Part shown: positions 8,543 to 16,633 of the stretch, in pieces
Layout of the letters: every line of letters starts with the position of its first letter
How positions within the stretch are numbered: the first letter of the stretch is position 1
Position numbers and translations under genes: made by a program
The notes under the pieces: model-generated
Seen by the model: only the letters and a program-made list of their open reading frames with translations
Databases searched by the model: none
What the model was told of the DNA's origin: nothing
Origin: Pandoraea anapnoica
GTDB lineage: Bacteria > Pseudomonadota > Gammaproteobacteria > Burkholderiales > Burkholderiaceae
Assembly (NCBI RefSeq): GCF_902459765.1
Contig: NZ_CABPSP010000015.1
Coordinates: 124,001 to 188,000, forward strand
DNA length: 64,000 nucleotides
Direction: 5' to 3'

Positions 8543-10291
8543 ATGCCCATATCCTCAGTCACCCCCCAGTCAATGTCTCCAGCGACGCATCTCGGTTCCG
8601 TGAACGACAGTGTTGCCTTACCGGACCGCATCACGCTCGAAGCACTTCTGCGCGCGCGACGCGAAGTGCGTTGTACATCGCGCGAAGTGTGGGACATCTT
8701 GATGAGCCCTACGACGGCCGCGGGCCGTGAACTTCACGACAGTTGTTCGTTGGCACGACCGGACAATCCCAAAGGGCTCGTCTTCTCGATGGCCACGCTG
8801 TTTTGCACACCGGTGCAGCACCGAACCCTGAGCGATCTCGAAAATGCCGGTGTTTTCGTTAACCGATCAGCGCGCGACGACCTCGAACCGGATGACGCAG
8901 ATCTGCTGCTAAGCGACATGGGCCTGCAACTCTGGCTTCGGTACGCAGCGGCGCCGTCCGCCTACCCCACGGTGTTCGTTGACGCACTCATGGCTCACGA
9001 ATTCCCCACACTCCCGTCTCCGACCGTTTCCAACGCGTTACGCGTGCTGATTGCGTGCGGTCGCGACAAGACCAACAACGTCCCGGTGTGCGAGGTCTCG
9101 GGAGACGTTAACCTGCCCCTGTCGCACTTGTGCGGTCACGTTGCCGTGGAATGGTTGCCGTCGCTATTGGACCTCGGTGCAGACGTTAATCAGGCTACAG
9201 CGAACGGCGTGCCGCTCATCGCCACGGCGATGGCCGCCGAAGCCGAGCGTCTGCATCTGAACGGTCGTGACCTGCTGGTGGCACACGATTCGCTCTTTCG
9301 TCTGGGAAAGATGCTCCTGTCGCACGGTGCCGATCTCACACAACCGGCGCTCACGGGTTCGACGCCCGTCATGCTGCTGGCATTCAACGGCTACTGCGCG
9401 GCGGCTGACGTTCTGCTCTCGCTAGGTGCTGCCTGCAACACGGCGAAAATCGGCCGTGAAGGCAACACGCTCATGCATCAGCTCGCGGCCACCACACGGT
9501 TGCGGCCCTACTCGTTCTCTGCCTATTTCCTGTTTATCCTCGCCCTGCGTTACGGCGGCGATCCTGATCGCACCAACGACGCGGGCGTCACCCCTGTCTC
9601 GCTCTTGCCGGACAGTCTCGTGAGTTACCTACGTTTGACGCAGAAGATGGTGAAGCAGGCACGCGAGCGCGCCCTGCACGTCATTGCCAACCCAGACACG
9701 ATATCCGGCAACGAGACGACGGACAACGTGCCCGCCGCCAGCGCCGCCATGATGCGCGAAGCGAAGCGGCTGTGCGATGCCGGTCAAGATCCCTTGCTGC
9801 CGCACGAGACGCTGTTTGCGTTCGCGGCTTTGCTGCAACAGCGCGGCATGGATCTGACCCAGCAGCATGCAGACGGCACGCCGCCGGTGATCTGGCTGGC
9901 GTCACTAGGTTTTTGCGGTGCAGCCGAGGTTCTGCTCGCCATTCATCCCGACTGCAACGCGCCCATGTACGAAGGCAACTCGATCATGCACTTCCTTGCT
10001 GCGACGACACACCTTCCGCGCGACGCCATCTACGCCGACTACATGCTCAACACCGCGCTGCGCTACGGCGGCGATCCGACCCGCCCTAACAACGCGGGCA
10101 ACACGGCGCTCACCGCGCTTTCGTCCGAGCGGGTTCGCTTCGTGCGTGCAGGCTTCTTCTTCATCGATCAGACACGCAAGCGCGCTGTGCAAATCGTCGA
10201 GCGCCGCCGTGCCCCTCGCTTGCGAGTACACCCACCCTCCCAGCAAGATGCACCGGCCGATCCGTTGCGACATTCCGCCGCAGCCCTATAA
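8543..10291 (+). CDS. ankyrin-repeat-like protein B with duplicated module
   Basis: 582 residues, paralogous to the preceding protein over its N-terminal two thirds (TSREVWDILMSPTTAAGRELHD; LQLWLRYAAAPSAYPTVF). A module of about 150 residues occurs twice, at ~230-380 and ~395-555: AEAERLHLNGRDLLVAHDSL matches REAKRLCDAGQDPLLPHETL, EGNTLMHQLAATTRLRP matches EGNSIMHFLAATTHLPR, and ILALRYGGDPDRTNDAG matches NTALRYGGDPTRPNNAG. Protein A has one copy. The C-terminal ~40 residues are basic and proline-rich. No signal peptide is seen. The family is not recognised beyond the ankyrin-like pattern; host- or partner-binding is inference. A degenerate NsrR-like site begins two bases after the stop. Confidence 0.75.
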   Translation: MPISSVTPQSMSPATHLGSVNDSVALPDRITLEALLRARREVRCTSREVWDILMSPTTAAGRELHDSCSLARPDNPKGLVFSMATLFCTPVQHRTLSDLENAGVFVNRSARDDLEPDDADLLLSDMGLQLWLRYAAAPSAYPTVFVDALMAHEFPTLPSPTVSNALRVLIACGRDKTNNVPVCEVSGDVNLPLSHLCGHVAVEWLPSLLDLGADVNQATANGVPLIATAMAAEAERLHLNGRDLLVAHDSLFRLGKMLLSHGADLTQPALTGSTPVMLLAFNGYCAAADVLLSLGAACNTAKIGREGNTLMHQLAATTRLRPYSFSAYFLFILALRYGGDPDRTNDAGVTPVSLLPDSLVSYLRLTQKMVKQARERALHVIANPDTISGNETTDNVPAASAAMMREAKRLCDAGQDPLLPHETLFAFAALLQQRGMDLTQQHADGTPPVIWLASLGFCGAAEVLLAIHPDCNAPMYEGNSIMHFLAATTHLPRDAIYADYMLNTALRYGGDPTRPNNAGNTALTALSSERVRFVRAGFFFIDQTRKRAVQIVERRRAPRLRVHPPSQQDAPADPLRHSAAAL

Positions 10292-10292
10292 C

Positions 10293-10316
10293 ATGCATTT
10301 AATTTGCATCTTATAA
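10293..10316 (+). promoter_or_regulatory. second copy of NsrR-like operator (degenerate left half)
   Basis: These 24 bases are identical to 10469-10492 at the hmp promoter, including the right half TGCATCTT and the following ATAA. The left half reads ACATGCA instead of AAGATGCA, so the palindrome is imperfect. It starts two bases after the ankyrin B stop codon, 193 bases before the hmp start codon. Confidence 0.55.
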
Positions 10317-10403
10317 TCACTCCGCCGGCTCCCTGAAAGTTGATGTCAAGTTGTTCGAGTTGTCCGTGAAATGAGCCCCGGGGACCGGCGACCGAATTCC
10401 GCA

Positions 10404-10434
10404 CCGTGGACGCCCAGAGCGTGAGCGTCCACGG
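10404..10434. other. perfect 10-bp hairpin between operator copies
   Basis: CCGTGGACGC (10404-10413) pairs with GCGTCCACGG (10425-10434) around an 11-base loop. No T-run follows on either strand, so it is not a typical intrinsic terminator. It could still end the ankyrin operon or shape the hmp regulatory region. Confidence 0.5.
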
Positions 10435-10465
10435 CGTCGATGAAACAGCCACAAGTGCGATTAAA

Positions 10466-10488
10466 AAGATGCATTTAATTTGCATCTT
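10466..10488 (+). promoter_or_regulatory. NsrR-type operator before hmp
   Basis: A 23-bp palindrome: AAGATGCA, seven A/T bases, TGCATCTT. This matches the known NsrR consensus (AAGATGCATTT and its inverted repeat) closely. It lies just upstream of a TATAAA (10488-10493) and 20 bases before the hmp start, so a bound nitric-oxide-sensing repressor would block the promoter. Confidence 0.85.
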
Positions 10489-10508
10489 ATAAATTCAGGA
10501 GTCTTGCC

Positions 10509-11711
10509 ATGCTTTCCGCCGCATCCCGCCCCTACATCGACGCAAGCGTTCCGGTCTTGCGCGAACACGGTCTTGCGATCACGCGCCATTTCTACGCGAG
10601 CATGTTCGAAGCGCATCCTGAGCTGCGCAATCTCTTCAACATGGGCAATCAGGCAAGCGGCGCGCAGCAGCAATCGCTCGCCTCCGCCGTCTTCGCATAC
10701 GCTGCGAACATCGACAATGCAGCGGCCCTCGCCCCCGTGCTTGAGCGCATCGTGCACAAGCACGTCTCTGTCGGCATTACGCCGGCGCACTACCCGATCG
10801 TCGGACGTTATCTGCTCGCCGCCATCAAGGCCGTGCTGGGCGACGCCGCGACGCCCGAGCTTATCGCCGCCTGGGATGAAGCCTACTGGCTACTCGCTGG
10901 CGAACTGATCGCGGCCGAAGCGCGACTGTCCGAGCAATCGCGTGCGCCTCTGGGCGCACTGCGCGAGCTGGTCGTGGCCGACGTCGACCGCGAGACCGAA
11001 CACGTCGTGTCGTACTACCTGCGCACGCCGGAAGGCGGCTCGCCGGGCGAGTTCGCACCTGGGCAGTACGTGAGCGTCGCCGTCACGCTGCCGGACGGCC
11101 TGCAGCAGCGTCGCCAATACAGCCTCTCGGACGCCCCAGAAGCGCCGCACTGGCGCATCACCGTCAAGCGCGAAGAGGCCAATGCGTCGAAGCCCGAGGG
11201 GAGGGTCTCGAATTGGTTGCACGCGAACGTCAAGGCGGGCGATCGCATTCTGGTCGGTCCGGCCTACGGCGAGTTCACGCTGCCGCAAGACTCCGCCCGT
11301 CCGCTCGTGCTGCTCAGCGCCGGTGTGGGGATCACGCCGATGATGTCGATGGTCGCAGCGCTGGCCGCTAAGGGCTCGCGTCGCGAAGTGCTGTTCGCCC
11401 ACGCCGGTCGCAACGGCTCGCACGTGGCGCTGCGCCGTCATCTGGCATTCGCGAAGACGCAGTTGCCGAATCTGCGCACCGTCACGTTCTTTGAGGCGCC
11501 GTTGAGCACGGACCGCGAAGACGTCGATTACACACATGCCGGACGCATGGACCTCTCGCGTCTCTCGCTGCCTGCCGACGCCGATTACCTGATGTGCGGC
11601 CCGTCAGCCTTCATGCAGACGCAATGGCGCACCCTGCGCGACGCCGGTGTGTCCGCAGGACGCATGCGTCGCGAAGTGTTCGGGCCGGACGCGCTGGATC
11701 ATTTGCTGTAA
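10509..11711 (+). CDS. hmp: flavohaemoglobin, nitric oxide dioxygenase
   Basis: 400 residues from the ATG at 10509 with AGGAG at 10497-10501. The globin domain (1-~140) has the expected haem-pocket residues Tyr29, Phe43, Gln53 and proximal His85. The FAD domain carries RRQYSLSD, and the NAD(P)H domain has GVGITPM and CGPSAFM. The enzyme oxidises NO to nitrate using O2 and NADPH in the cytosol. The NsrR-type palindrome directly upstream indicates induction by nitric oxide. Length and domain order are normal. Confidence 0.97.
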   Translation: MLSAASRPYIDASVPVLREHGLAITRHFYASMFEAHPELRNLFNMGNQASGAQQQSLASAVFAYAANIDNAAALAPVLERIVHKHVSVGITPAHYPIVGRYLLAAIKAVLGDAATPELIAAWDEAYWLLAGELIAAEARLSEQSRAPLGALRELVVADVDRETEHVVSYYLRTPEGGSPGEFAPGQYVSVAVTLPDGLQQRRQYSLSDAPEAPHWRITVKREEANASKPEGRVSNWLHANVKAGDRILVGPAYGEFTLPQDSARPLVLLSAGVGITPMMSMVAALAAKGSRREVLFAHAGRNGSHVALRRHLAFAKTQLPNLRTVTFFEAPLSTDREDVDYTHAGRMDLSRLSLPADADYLMCGPSAFMQTQWRTLRDAGVSAGRMRREVFGPDALDHLL

Positions 11712-11740
11712 TCCTTTGCAGACATCCACAGCACCCGCAA

Positions 11741-11772
11741 CGCAAAAAGGCTCCCGAGGGAGCCTTTTTGCG
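11741..11772. terminator. bidirectional terminator between hmp and phosphodiesterase gene
   Basis: A long hairpin with AAAAAGGCTCCC at the left and GGGAGCCTTTTT at the right around a 2-3 base loop. The T-runs on both strands suit the converging hmp (+) and phosphodiesterase operon (-). Confidence 0.85.
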
Positions 11773-11817
11773 TGATGACCTGTCGACGCGACATCGCTGC
11801 CTGCCGTCGTACCCTGC

Positions 11818-12645
11818 TCAGTCGATCAATTTACCCGCCGCGTCATAGAACGGATGCGCGCCCCCCGCGTCGTCCACGAACGCGAGATGCGAGACGAGTC
11901 CCGTCTGCGGCGTGAATCGATGCAACTGGAACGACGGCGGATCCAGCACCCACGCCGACGGACCTCCCTCACGCAGATCGAGCGCGACCTGATGCGCAGG
12001 CGACGGGCAAACGCTCGCTATGGTGCCCGCGAAGCGCGTGTGAATCGGACGATGCACGTGACCGCAAATCACACGCTCCACGTTGTCGAAGCGACGCACG
12101 ATAGCGGCCAGCTTCGCCGCATCGGCAGCGTCGAGCGACTGAATGTCCATATGCTCGATGCCGCACGCGAACGGCGGATGGTGCATGGCGACGACCGTCG
12201 GCGTTTGCGTATCGCTGGCGAGTGTCGCTTCGAGCCATTGAAGACGCTCGTCGCACAACTTCCCGCCGCCATTGGGCGGATCCTGCGTATCGAGTGCCAC
12301 AAGTCGCAGCGGCCCGAACATCGCCGTGTATTGCACGAAGTCGCCCTGTTTGCCGAGATACGTGTGTTCGGGGAACACCTCGCGCAGCGCGTCGCGTCCG
12401 TCGTGATTACCGATAACGAGGTAGTACGGGATTTCCAGAGGCGTGAGCAAACGACGCAGATGTTCGTATTCCTCGCGCGCGCCGAAGTCGACGAGATCGC
12501 CCGTCAGCACGACGAAGTCGGGACGCGGCGTAAGCGTATTGAGACGTGCCACGCAACGCTCAAGATAAGCGGCAGTATCGACGCGGCGATAAGCCAGCTT
12601 GCCAGGGCGTTTGATGTGAAGGTCGCTGATTTGCGCGAACAGCAT
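11818..12645 (-). CDS. GpdQ-like metallophosphodiesterase
   Basis: 275 residues from the ATG at 12645 (MLFAQISDLH). All metal ligands known for the class III phosphodiesterase GpdQ can be placed: Asp8, His10, Asp50, Asn80 (in GNHD), His156 (MHHPP) and His196/His198 (GHVHRP), so a binuclear metal site is expected. The family hydrolyses glycerophosphodiesters, cyclic nucleotides or related phosphoesters. The protein lacks a signal peptide, so it would act in the cytosol on a compound brought in by the ABC importer encoded immediately upstream (stop of the ATPase gene 7 bases before). The exact substrate is inference; a start at 12675 inside the ATPase gene is also possible. Confidence 0.88.
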   Translation of the reverse strand: MLFAQISDLHIKRPGKLAYRRVDTAAYLERCVARLNTLTPRPDFVVLTGDLVDFGAREEYEHLRRLLTPLEIPYYLVIGNHDGRDALREVFPEHTYLGKQGDFVQYTAMFGPLRLVALDTQDPPNGGGKLCDERLQWLEATLASDTQTPTVVAMHHPPFACGIEHMDIQSLDAADAAKLAAIVRRFDNVERVICGHVHRPIHTRFAGTIASVCPSPAHQVALDLREGGPSAWVLDPPSFQLHRFTPQTGLVSHLAFVDDAGGAHPFYDAAGKLID

Positions 12646-12652
12646 GAGCGGT

Positions 12653-13702
12653 TTATCCGTGAAGCGAAAAAACATGGGCGGCGGGCAGCGACAGGCCCAC
12701 CTTATCGCCGACGCGGCACTCGCGACGGCTGGAAACTTCGACGAGCACCGCACCGGCCGTGGACACGCCACTGAGCGTCAGACGCGTGCGGTCGCCGAGG
12801 AACTGCACCTCTTCGATCTGACCGGTCAGCGGAGCATCGCCAGCGGGCACGACGATGGCGTCCTCGGGGCGGAAGTACAACTCCTGTACATCGGCACGCA
12901 CGTTCGGGCATTCGACGCGACCGCCTTCCAGATGGAAGTGTCCGTCACGCCACACGCCGGACAGACGATTGAGCGTGCCGACGAAGTTCGCCACGTGACG
13001 CGACGCGGGCTGGTAATAGATGTCGCGCGGCGCACCGATCTGCTCGATGCGACCGGCGCTCATCACCACGATGCGGTCGCCGAGCGCCATCGCTTCGTCC
13101 TGATCGTGCGTGACGTACACCGTCGTCACCCCAAGCCCACGCAGCAGACGGTCCATGTCCGCGCGTACCGTCTCGCGCAGCTTGGCGTCGAGGGCGGTGA
13201 GCGGTTCGTCGAGCAGCAGCACACGCGGCTCCGGTGCGAGCGCACGCGCCAGTGCGACACGCTGCTTCTGGCCGCCGGAGAGCTGTGCGATCGCGCGGTC
13301 TGCGTAGGGCGTGAGATGCACCAGATCGAGCAACTCGTCCACACGCTTGTCGATCTGCGCCGAGGGCAGACCGCGCAACTTGAGGCCGTACGCCACATTG
13401 CCGCGTACGGTGAAGTTCGGGAACAGGGCGTAATTCTGAAAGACCATGCCGACACGGCGCTTCTCGATGGGCAGGCGCGTCACGTCTTCGTCGCCAAAGC
13501 GAACGCGTCCACCGGCATCGGGGCGCTCAAGCCCGGCGATCATGCGCAGGGTCGTGGTTTTACCGCATCCCGACGGGCCGAGCAGCACCAGCGTCTCGCC
13601 TGCACCGATCGTCAGATCGAGCGGCTGCAGGACGGTGTTGCCGTGAAATGTCTTGGCACAGCGTTCGAGATGAATGGGGATGGAAGTCAGTTTCATCGTC
13701 AT
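12653..13702 (-). CDS. ABC transporter ATP-binding protein (PotA/FbpC type)
   Basis: 349 residues if started at 13702; the ATG two codons later (13696) has a slightly better placed GGAA. Walker A is GPSGCGKTT, the ABC signature LSGGQKQR, Walker B LLLDEP, followed by the D-loop and H-switch YVTHDQDEA. The C-terminal ~110 residues form the TOBE-type regulatory domain found in spermidine/iron/phosphonate importers (YFRPEDAIVV). It powers the two permeases encoded just upstream (8-bp gap). Confidence 0.93.
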   Translation of the reverse strand: MTMKLTSIPIHLERCAKTFHGNTVLQPLDLTIGAGETLVLLGPSGCGKTTTLRMIAGLERPDAGGRVRFGDEDVTRLPIEKRRVGMVFQNYALFPNFTVRGNVAYGLKLRGLPSAQIDKRVDELLDLVHLTPYADRAIAQLSGGQKQRVALARALAPEPRVLLLDEPLTALDAKLRETVRADMDRLLRGLGVTTVYVTHDQDEAMALGDRIVVMSAGRIEQIGAPRDIYYQPASRHVANFVGTLNRLSGVWRDGHFHLEGGRVECPNVRADVQELYFRPEDAIVVPAGDAPLTGQIEEVQFLGDRTRLTLSGVSTAGAVLVEVSSRRECRVGDKVGLSLPAAHVFSLHG

Positions 13703-13710
13703 TTCCGTAA

Positions 13711-14514
13711 TCAGGTGCGCCCGCGAGAATTGCGAACTTTTGCCCGTTGGGCCGTCATCTGCATGACGATGAGCAGCGGCACGATCAGCACGAAGAACAC
13801 CGCCGTGTACGCGCTGCCAATCTCCAGACGCAGCGACGCGTAGGCGTCGGCCAGCCCCACCGGGAGGGTCTTGGTGTCGGGCGTGTGCAGCATCCACGTG
13901 AGGTTGAATTCGCCGAGCGAGAGCGTCAAGACGATTAGCGCCGCCGCCACGATTTCGCCGCGGATGTTAGGCAGCACCACCGTCATGAAACGTCGCAGGA
14001 AGCTCGCGCCGAGACTGGCCGCGCCCTCTTCCATCATCTTGATGCGCGAGTCGGCGCAGGCCGCCGCCACCGCACGCACCATGAACGGCAGCGTGAAGAT
14101 CACATGCCCCACGACGATGAACGCCAGACTTTCGCGAAAGCCGCGCATGCCGCCATACACGCTGATGAGGGCCAGCGCACTCGCCAGTCCCGGCAGCGCG
14201 ATGGGTAACGTCAGCAGTTCTTCGATCCAGCGTGCGAAACGGCTCTGCCAGCGGGCGAGCACGTAACCGGCAGGCACGCCGAGCAGCGCGACCAGCACCA
14301 GCGTGGCGGCACCGACGTACAGCGAATTCAGAATCGCGTCGTTATAGTCCTGCCAGACCTGAATCACCCACTTGAACGTGAGGCCAGCCGACGGACCACG
14401 GAAATAGTTCACCGACAGGCCGGCGAGAATCGACATCCCCACCGGTATCAGCAAGAACGCGCACATCAGCAGCGTGAGTAGCAGTTGCAGCGTAAAAAGA
14501 GTTTTCTTGAGCAT
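13711..14514 (-). CDS. ABC transporter permease, second subunit
   Basis: 267 residues from the ATG at 14514, with GGAGG nine bases upstream overlapping the end of the first permease gene. About six membrane helices are predicted from hydrophobic stretches (first at ~8-30). The cytoplasmic EAA loop is EEGAASLGASFLRRFMTVVLP, given here as residues ~180-200 with key EGAASLG. It pairs with the other permease to form the channel of a PotBC/FbpB-like importer. Confidence 0.9.
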   Translation of the reverse strand: MLKKTLFTLQLLLTLLMCAFLLIPVGMSILAGLSVNYFRGPSAGLTFKWVIQVWQDYNDAILNSLYVGAATLVLVALLGVPAGYVLARWQSRFARWIEELLTLPIALPGLASALALISVYGGMRGFRESLAFIVVGHVIFTLPFMVRAVAAACADSRIKMMEEGAASLGASFLRRFMTVVLPNIRGEIVAAALIVLTLSLGEFNLTWMLHTPDTKTLPVGLADAYASLRLEIGSAYTAVFFVLIVPLLIVMQMTAQRAKVRNSRGRT

Positions 14515-14519
14515 GCGGA

Positions 14520-15344
14520 TCAACCTCCGGCGGCGACAGCCTGCCCAGTGAAATTGCGGGCGAGCATCAGCACCGCCCACGTGACGATGCCGAGAATCAC
14601 CGAGAGGGCCGCCGCCGTCGCCACATTGGCGTTAAGCGTGAACTCGGTGTAGATGGTCATCGGCAGCACGTCGATGTCGGTGGCGAGCGTAAAGGCCGTG
14701 CCGAACGCGCCGACCGAGGTCGCGAAGCACATCGCACCCGAGGCGATCAGCGCCGGTGCGAGCGCGGGCAGCGTCACGTCTCGGGCAATCGCGAAGGGCC
14801 CTGCGCCTAGCGACGACGCCGCTTCCGTGAGCGAATGATCGAGCGATTCCGCGGCGGCCATCACGGCCAGAATCACACGCGGAATCGAGAAGTACAGATA
14901 GCCGAGAAACAGACCGGTGAGTGAGTACGCGAACACGACCTTGTGGCCGATGAGTTTCGACGTCAGATCGCCGATCAGCCCCTGACGCCCCGCCAGCATG
15001 ATGACCATGAAACCGACCACCACGCCGGGGAACGCCAGCGGCAGGGTCAACATCGACACGAGTGCCGATTTGCCCGGAAAGTCATGACGGGTGAGGAAGA
15101 GGCCCGCCACAAGCGACAACGCCAGAGTAGCCAGTGTGACAAGGGCCGACAGCACCACGGTTTGCCACAGGCTATCGAGATAACGCGCATTGGTGAGAAT
15201 GGCGCGATAGGTCTCGAACGCGTGACCGTCGCCGCTTACCTGCACAAGTGCGGCCATCGGCAAAAGCCAGAACGCCAGAAAAACCGCCAGTGCCGGTAGC
15301 AGAAGTGCCACGCGCCAGCCGCGCGGCAGAGTCAGGTCACGCAT
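14520..15344 (-). CDS. ABC transporter permease, first subunit
   Basis: 274 residues starting at the ATG at 15344 (MRDLTLPRGWRVALLLPALA). Several long hydrophobic helices and an EAA motif (TEAASSLGAGPFAIARDVTLP, key TEAASSLG) mark a binding-protein-dependent permease of the PotB/CysT group. It lies 56 bases after the binding-protein gene and 5 bases before the second permease, inside the operon that runs from the binding protein to the phosphodiesterase. Confidence 0.9.
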   Translation of the reverse strand: MRDLTLPRGWRVALLLPALAVFLAFWLLPMAALVQVSGDGHAFETYRAILTNARYLDSLWQTVVLSALVTLATLALSLVAGLFLTRHDFPGKSALVSMLTLPLAFPGVVVGFMVIMLAGRQGLIGDLTSKLIGHKVVFAYSLTGLFLGYLYFSIPRVILAVMAAAESLDHSLTEAASSLGAGPFAIARDVTLPALAPALIASGAMCFATSVGAFGTAFTLATDIDVLPMTIYTEFTLNANVATAAALSVILGIVTWAVLMLARNFTGQAVAAGG

Positions 15345-15400
15345 CGCTTGCTTTGCTCCTCTTCCTCGTTGGACATTACCGTGCGTTCAGTCGCGAGGAC

Positions 15401-16414
15401 TTAGCGCACGTTCTTCAGATACTGCTGACCGAACGCGTCCTGCTGTGCGGCGAGCTTTTGCAGATCGACCGGCTTCACGCGTGCATAGTCGGAAGCGGGC
15501 AGGAACTTCGCGGCGACGTCGGCAGGCATGGTGCTGGCGCGAACCGGGCGCAAGAACGCTTGCGCCCAGTGGGCTTGGCCCTTGTCCGACAGCGTGTAGT
15601 CGATCACCTTCTTGCCGTTGTCGGCGTGCGGCGCGTTCTTCACGAGCGCGATCACGTACGGCAGCGACACCGAACCTTCCATCGGAATCACGAACTGCAC
15701 GTTGGCGCGGTCCTTGTAGATGGCGCGGTAAGCGTTGAAGTCGAAGTCGATCAGAATGGGGATTTCACCCGAGAGCACACGGGCGTACGCCGTTTGCTTA
15801 GGCACGATCGGCGCGTTGGCCTTGAGCTTCTGGAAGAAGCCGATGGCCGGGCCGAAGTTGTCCATCGAACCGCCGAGCGCCTGGTTGGCGGCAATCGCCG
15901 CCGCGTAGCCTGCGAAGGCGCTGCTCGGGTCCAGATAGCCCACCATGCCCTTGTATTCCGGCTTGAGCAGGTCGGCCCACGAACGCGGCACCGGCTTGCC
16001 TTCCAGGGCGTCGCGGTTCACGAAGAAGCCGACCGTGCCCGAATGGATCGTCGTCCACATGCCGTTCGGATCCTTCAGGTTGGCAGGTACCTGATCCCAG
16101 TTTGCAGGCTTGTACGGCGCGAGCAGACCCTTCTTCGCCGCTTCGATAGCCGACGTGATCCCCAGATAGACGATGTCGGCGACCGGGGCCTTTTGTTCGG
16201 CGATCAACTGAGCGACCGCTTGTCCCGAGTTCTTATTGTCCAGCGGCACGCGAATGCCGGTGTCTTGTGCAATCGACTTGACCTGACCGGCCCAGTCCGC
16301 CCATTCCGGCGGGCAGTTGTAGCAGATCGCCGTCTGCTGAGCATGCGCGGCGCCAGCGCCGAGCAAGGTGAACAACGCCAGCGTGCGAGCGGCGCGGGTG
16401 ATCCAAAGCTTCAT
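15401..16414 (-). CDS. periplasmic substrate-binding protein of the LacI-linked importer
   Basis: 337 residues with a Sec signal peptide (MKLWITRAARTLALFTLLG, cleavage likely after AHAQ near residue 26). The mature part has the type II binding-protein fold of the spermidine/iron/aminoethylphosphonate group (GTVGFFVNRDAL, SWADLLKPEYKGMVG, YLDPSSAFAGYAAA). An odd ICYNCPPEW stretch, with two cysteines in CxxC spacing, sits at the start of the mature protein and could form a disulfide. Coupling with a GpdQ-like enzyme suggests a phosphorylated ligand, which is inference. Confidence 0.88.
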   Translation of the reverse strand: MKLWITRAARTLALFTLLGAGAAHAQQTAICYNCPPEWADWAGQVKSIAQDTGIRVPLDNKNSGQAVAQLIAEQKAPVADIVYLGITSAIEAAKKGLLAPYKPANWDQVPANLKDPNGMWTTIHSGTVGFFVNRDALEGKPVPRSWADLLKPEYKGMVGYLDPSSAFAGYAAAIAANQALGGSMDNFGPAIGFFQKLKANAPIVPKQTAYARVLSGEIPILIDFDFNAYRAIYKDRANVQFVIPMEGSVSLPYVIALVKNAPHADNGKKVIDYTLSDKGQAHWAQAFLRPVRASTMPADVAAKFLPASDYARVKPVDLQKLAAQQDAFGQQYLKNVR

Positions 16415-16441
16415 TTCTGGGCTCCTGAAAGTCTGAGCGTT

Positions 16442-16461
16442 GGCGGCACGCGTGTGCCGCC
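16442..16461. other. 8-bp hairpin in the leader of the binding-protein gene
   Basis: GGCGGCAC (16442-16449), a GCGT loop, and GTGCCGCC (16454-16461), located 28 bases upstream of the binding-protein start. There is no T-run. It may separate lacI-type regulator expression from the transport genes or stabilise the mRNA. Confidence 0.45.
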
Positions 16462-16633
16462 GCAGGTTACGTTTCTACCGTGTGGTACAGGCCTTACGGC
16501 CGGATGCCTGATTGCCTCGGCCAATGCCGCACTCTCTTGATGGAGTCGGTCGTCGGCCACTTTCTTGCTTGCTAGTACTGGGGTCCTACGTACTGCAGTG
16601 CTGCGATTGCTTCGAAACCGGTGGTGCGCGTCG

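Noticed and set aside
16442-16461. Palindrome considered as a LacI operator
   Set aside because: The centre (GCGT) is not symmetric, so it is a hairpin; the true LacI-type sites are at 17744-17767.
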